Assembly (NCBI GenBank): GCA_023386135.1
Contig: JAEWKG010000156.1
Coordinates: forward strand, 1 to 6,503
Direction of reading: 5' to 3'
DNA: 6,503 bases
DNA from: Pseudomonadota bacterium
GTDB taxonomy: Bacteria; Pseudomonadota; Alphaproteobacteria; Sphingomonadales; Sphingomonadaceae
This document shows positions 6,198-6,503 of the stretch, in pieces (position 1 is the stretch's first letter; each line of letters begins with the position of its first letter). The translations under genes and the position numbers were made by a program. The notes under the pieces are model-generated. The model was not told the DNA's origin. It searched no databases and was given only the letters and a program-made list of their open reading frames with translations.

Positions 6198-6503
6198 TCA
6201 ACGCTTCAGCGCCCTGACGCAGCTCGCACGATCGACGTCCAGACCGTCGCTCGCCCGGCGGGCGTCGACATAGGTCGCGGTCGGGGTCGCGCCGGGGCTC
6301 GGCGGATAGAGGTAGACGTCGAGCACGCAGGCCTCGCCCGAGAACTGCAGTTTGCGCGCGTCGCCCTCCCACACGTCGAGCCGCGGCGCGCCGAACTCGC
6401 GCTGGAGCGCGGCGGTGTCGGCGCCGATCACCCCTTCGAGGCCCGACGTGGTCATCACCCGCGCGGTGCGGAAGCCGCCGGTCGCGGGCGGCGCGGGCCT
6501 GGT
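6198..6503 (-). CDS. Conserved hypothetical protein, possibly an envelope lipoprotein (5' end outside window)
   Basis: The frame is open from the window edge to a TGA at 6200-6198, giving 101 visible C-terminal residues; the true start lies beyond 6503. The sequence runs from a proline-rich entry (TRPAPPATGG) through FRTARVMTTSGLEGVIG and ALQREFGAPRLDVWEGDARK to LQFSGEACVLDVYLYPP and a tail with DGLDVDRASCVRALKR. It resembles proteins I associate with sphingomonads, often annotated as hypothetical. The order (helix entry with G-x-D, the REFGAP turn, then W..G..KLQF and LDVYLYP strands) recalls small BamE/SmpA-like envelope domains, which is a weak structural guess. Two cysteines, in EACVL and ASCVR, could pair if the protein is exported. 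An internal GTG-ATG at 6458-6453 could be taken for a start, but the residues before it look like real protein. It is convergent to sufA and functionally unrelated as far as can be seen. Confidence 0.8.
   Translation of the reverse strand, partial: TRPAPPATGGFRTARVMTTSGLEGVIGADTAALQREFGAPRLDVWEGDARKLQFSGEACVLDVYLYPPSPGATPTATYVDARRASDGLDVDRASCVRALKR

Overview
The window is a high-GC (roughly two-thirds G+C by eye) stretch of bacterial chromosome that carries most of a SUF iron-sulfur cluster assembly operon on the + strand. The protein sequences, the compact SufD, the extragenic palindromes and the small accessory genes point to an alphaproteobacterium, most likely Sphingomonadales (sphingomonad or erythrobacter type). 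That placement is inferred from pattern recognition and was not tested by a search.

Layout. Positions 1-755 hold the 3' part of sufB. An 84-residue two-segment membrane protein with atypical base composition follows (752-1006), then a DUF559 (Vsr-like fold) protein whose usual acidic active-site motif looks eroded (1003-1515). A 137-nt gap (1516-1652) contains a pair of inverted, hairpin-forming REP-like units. After it come a small secreted protein (1653-1994), sufC (1996-2742), a second small secreted protein with four cysteines (2739-3152), a compact sufD (3149-3892), sufS (in-frame start 3858, end 5081), a DUF59/SufT-like gene (5078-5551), a 98-residue protein I do not recognise (5548-5844) and the A-type carrier sufA (5841-6197). 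A convergent partial gene on the - strand (6198-6503) meets sufA stop codon to stop codon with no gap.

How it works together. SufS takes sulfur from cysteine. SufB, SufC and SufD form the ATP-driven scaffold on which clusters are built. The DUF59 protein and SufA are expected to help mature and deliver clusters to target proteins. Almost every junction is a 4-nt start/stop overlap (ATGA or GTGA), so the genes look like one translationally coupled transcript. No promoter, regulator gene or SufE is visible; the promoter presumably lies upstream of the window.

What is unusual. The core is a known system and I do not claim a new one. Five genes of unknown or non-SUF function are threaded into it; two of them encode exported proteins, although SUF acts in the cytosol. 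The most checkable anomaly is at the start of sufS. A GTG with a good ribosome binding site, forming the expected 4-nt overlap with sufD, is out of frame with sufS by one base, and a perfect 9-bp palindrome sits exactly where the frames would have to join.
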